Assembly (NCBI GenBank): GCA_019235595.1
Contig: JAFAKI010000188.1
Location: 1 to 14,535, forward strand
Direction of reading: 5' to 3'
Source: Mucilaginibacter sp.
GTDB taxonomy: Bacteria > Bacteroidota > Bacteroidia > Sphingobacteriales > Sphingobacteriaceae
DNA: 14,535 nucleotides
In this document: positions 13,235 to 14,535 of the stretch, piece after piece
How the letters are laid out: each line of letters starts with the position of its first letter
Position numbering within the stretch: position 1 is the stretch's first letter
Program-made: the position numbers and the translations under genes
The notes under the pieces: generated by a model
Told to the model about the DNA's origin: nothing
Databases searched by the model: none
Seen by the model: only the letters and a program-made list of their open reading frames with translations

Positions 13235-14122
13235 ATGACCGAATTTAGATTTCTCACACTTCCCGATGGACGACAACTAAGCTACGTGGAGTTTGGGAAA
13301 AGCGATGGTTACCCTGTGTTCTATTTTCATGGTACCCCTTCCTCGTGCCTGGAGCCGGCGATGATAGGTGAAGAACAATTTTTAAAGCATGATCTCCGGA
13401 TCATCTCCCCTAGCCGCCCGGGTATGGGACAATCTGACAGGCACAAAAGCCGAACCTTTATTGACTGGACAAATGATACAATCGCATTAGCTGATCATTT
13501 ATGGATCGATAAATTTGCCATTTTAGGGTATTCCGGGGGAGCGCCTTATACGCTGGCATGCGCATTAAAAATACCAGACCGGCTGCTATCGGCAGTTATC
13601 GTTTCCGGGGCTGGGCAAATGAACCAGCCAGAAGTCAAAAACAACCTCAGCCTTAAGCATCGCGTCTTTTGGAAGGTTGCCGATAAATTCCCATTCCTGC
13701 TACCTGTTGTGTTGAATAAAATGAAGCAATACCGGAATATGTCCGACGAGGATATTATGAACCGCGCAGAACGAAACATGCCCAAAGCCGATTTTGAAAC
13801 ACTTAAACAAAACAACAGGGTGGCTTTGTCGAAGGAGGGAGCAGAAGAAACGTTTCGCAATATGCGCGGTGTGGCAACGGATGTGAGGTTACCGATTCGT
13901 CCGTTAGGGTTTGATTTGGGTGATATTAAATTCCCGATCGCTTTTTTTCATGGGAAGGAAGATAATACCGTACCCGTACATGTTGTCGAGTGGATGGTAC
14001 CGCGTATTCCTAATGCCAGATTAGTTACTTATCCAAATGATGGACATGTTTCTGCTATTTGCGAGCACTTTGATGAGATAGCAGAGGCGTTATTTGAACA
14101 ATATTCCCGCATGATGGGATAG
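13235..14122 (+). CDS. Alpha/beta hydrolase
   Basis: A 295-residue soluble hydrolase with the full catalytic set of the alpha/beta fold: oxyanion loop FHGTPSS at 31-37, nucleophile elbow GYSGG at 98-102 with S100, acid D243 in HGKEDNTVP, and histidine H271 in NDGHVS. SRPGMGQSD at 60-68 is also typical. Residues about 128-220 form the cap domain. Substrate unknown; esters, lactones or haloalkane-like substrates are all possible in this family. There is no signal peptide, so it is probably cytosolic. It follows the DlgD-like gene after 24 bases, and a link such as lactone hydrolysis in the same sugar-acid route is possible but only inferred. It converges with the pseudouridine synthase gene across a composite palindromic repeat. 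Confidence 0.88.
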   Translation: MTEFRFLTLPDGRQLSYVEFGKSDGYPVFYFHGTPSSCLEPAMIGEEQFLKHDLRIISPSRPGMGQSDRHKSRTFIDWTNDTIALADHLWIDKFAILGYSGGAPYTLACALKIPDRLLSAVIVSGAGQMNQPEVKNNLSLKHRVFWKVADKFPFLLPVVLNKMKQYRNMSDEDIMNRAERNMPKADFETLKQNNRVALSKEGAEETFRNMRGVATDVRLPIRPLGFDLGDIKFPIAFFHGKEDNTVPVHVVEWMVPRIPNARLVTYPNDGHVSAICEHFDEIAEALFEQYSRMMG

Positions 14123-14129
14123 GTTGCAT

Positions 14130-14282
14130 ACCTACGGCGCGCAAAACCTCTTTATTTTTTCCTACCAACATTTTGCGCCTACAGCGCAGGTGTGTATGAT
14201 TTAATGAGACCCCATCGGGGTTAAATGTTGGTAGACAAATATGTCTCATTAAAAAATCCCGTTCCGTAGGTACGGAACCTAA
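14130..14282. repeat. Composite palindromic repeat with interleaved arms
   Basis: Between two convergent genes. Seen: GCGCAAAA 14139-14146 with TTTTGCGC 14171-14178; hairpin TGCGC-CTACA-GCGCA (14174-14188); CTACCAACATTT 14162-14173 with AAATGTTGGTAG 14223-14234 (12 bases, perfect); TTAATGAGAC 14201-14210 with GTCTCATTAA 14243-14252 (10, perfect); hairpin ACCCC-ATC-GGGGT (14209-14221); hairpin GTTCCGTA-GG-TACGGAAC (14261-14278). The two long pairs interleave in the order A-B-A'-B'. It resembles dispersed intergenic repeats of Bacteroidota and might terminate both transcripts. Confidence 0.75.
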
Positions 14283-14287
14283 CGAGC

Positions 14288-14535
14288 TTATTCAATCATC
14301 CCCGCAAACTTCTCCCAAAAACCATCTTTCGGCAATTCTGCAACTATTTCAACAGGTTCCAGTTTAATAGGGTGAATAAACTTAAGCCTGCGGGCATGAA
14401 GACTAATACTATTCTTCAAGCTCCCACGTGGATAGCCATATTTATTGTCGCCGACAATCGGACAGCCAAGCGTAGATAGCTGCACCCTGATCTGGTGCGG
14501 GCGGCCGGTGATTGGATTTACTTCTATCAAATAAT
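14288..14535 (-). CDS. RluA-family pseudouridine synthase, C-terminal part
   Basis: The gene enters from the right edge and ends at the TAA at 14290-14288; about 82 codons are visible. LIEVNPITGRPHQIRVQL (from 14530 on) is the conserved C-terminal motif of the RluA class, followed by GCPIVGDNKYG and SISLHARRLKFIHP. These enzymes isomerise specific uridines in 23S rRNA or tRNA to pseudouridine. The catalytic aspartate motif (HRLD) lies outside the window, so the exact paralogue (RluA, RluC, RluD or another) cannot be told. The TTG at 14530 is inside the motif and is not the real start. Confidence 0.92.
   Translation of the reverse strand, partial: YLIEVNPITGRPHQIRVQLSTLGCPIVGDNKYGYPRGSLKNSISLHARRLKFIHPIKLEPVEIVAELPKDGFWEKFAGMIE

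Overview
The window looks like chromosomal DNA from a Bacteroidota bacterium, most likely of the Sphingobacteriaceae (Mucilaginibacter/Pedobacter type). Three things point there: the gene order purH-mreB-mreC-mreD-mrdA-rodA on one strand; promoter cores of the Bacteroidota form TAnnTTTG (positions 482-489, 1545-1552, 10167-10174, 11485-11492 and 12046-12053); and protein family variants such as the type II thymidine kinase and the SCKK-type lipoprotein signal. The family-level assignment is inference from recalled relatives, not from a search.

Layout. 1-393: 5' part of a DHA2-type MFS exporter gene (- strand) with two ATACC-GGTAT palindromes in its leader, probably operators of an unseen TetR-type repressor. 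394-925: gene-free, filled with several kinds of repeats. 926-1504: thymidine kinase (-). 1575-2441: conserved protein of unknown function (+). 2442-2734: a hairpin repeat and a frameshifted antitoxin-like small gene. 2735-8510: the cell-elongation (Rod) cluster, transcribed mreB, mreC, mreD, PBP2, rodA, with overlapping or abutting genes from mreC to rodA. 8618-11340: two purine-synthesis genes, purN then purH, with a four-helix-bundle (23S rRNA intervening-sequence type) protein gene wedged between them inside inverted repeat arrays. 11518-12030: small lipoprotein. 12221-14122 (+): DlgD-like 2,3-diketo-L-gulonate reductase and an alpha/beta hydrolase. 14130-14282: composite palindromic repeat. 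14288-14535: 3' end of an RluA-family pseudouridine synthase gene (-).

Functionally, the Rod genes form one machine: MreB filaments, MreC/MreD scaffold, the PBP2 transpeptidase and the RodA glycosyltransferase together extend the side wall. PurN and PurH perform the two folate-dependent formyl transfers of de novo IMP synthesis.

The most unusual aspect is the intergenic DNA. At least six gaps carry short degenerate tandem repeats (units of about 7 to 9 bases) whose arms are complementary, often starting at a stop codon or ending at a start codon. In one case the two arms enclose the four-helix-bundle gene, the same architecture known for intervening sequences in 23S rRNA genes. No tRNA, rRNA, CRISPR array or transposase gene was seen.
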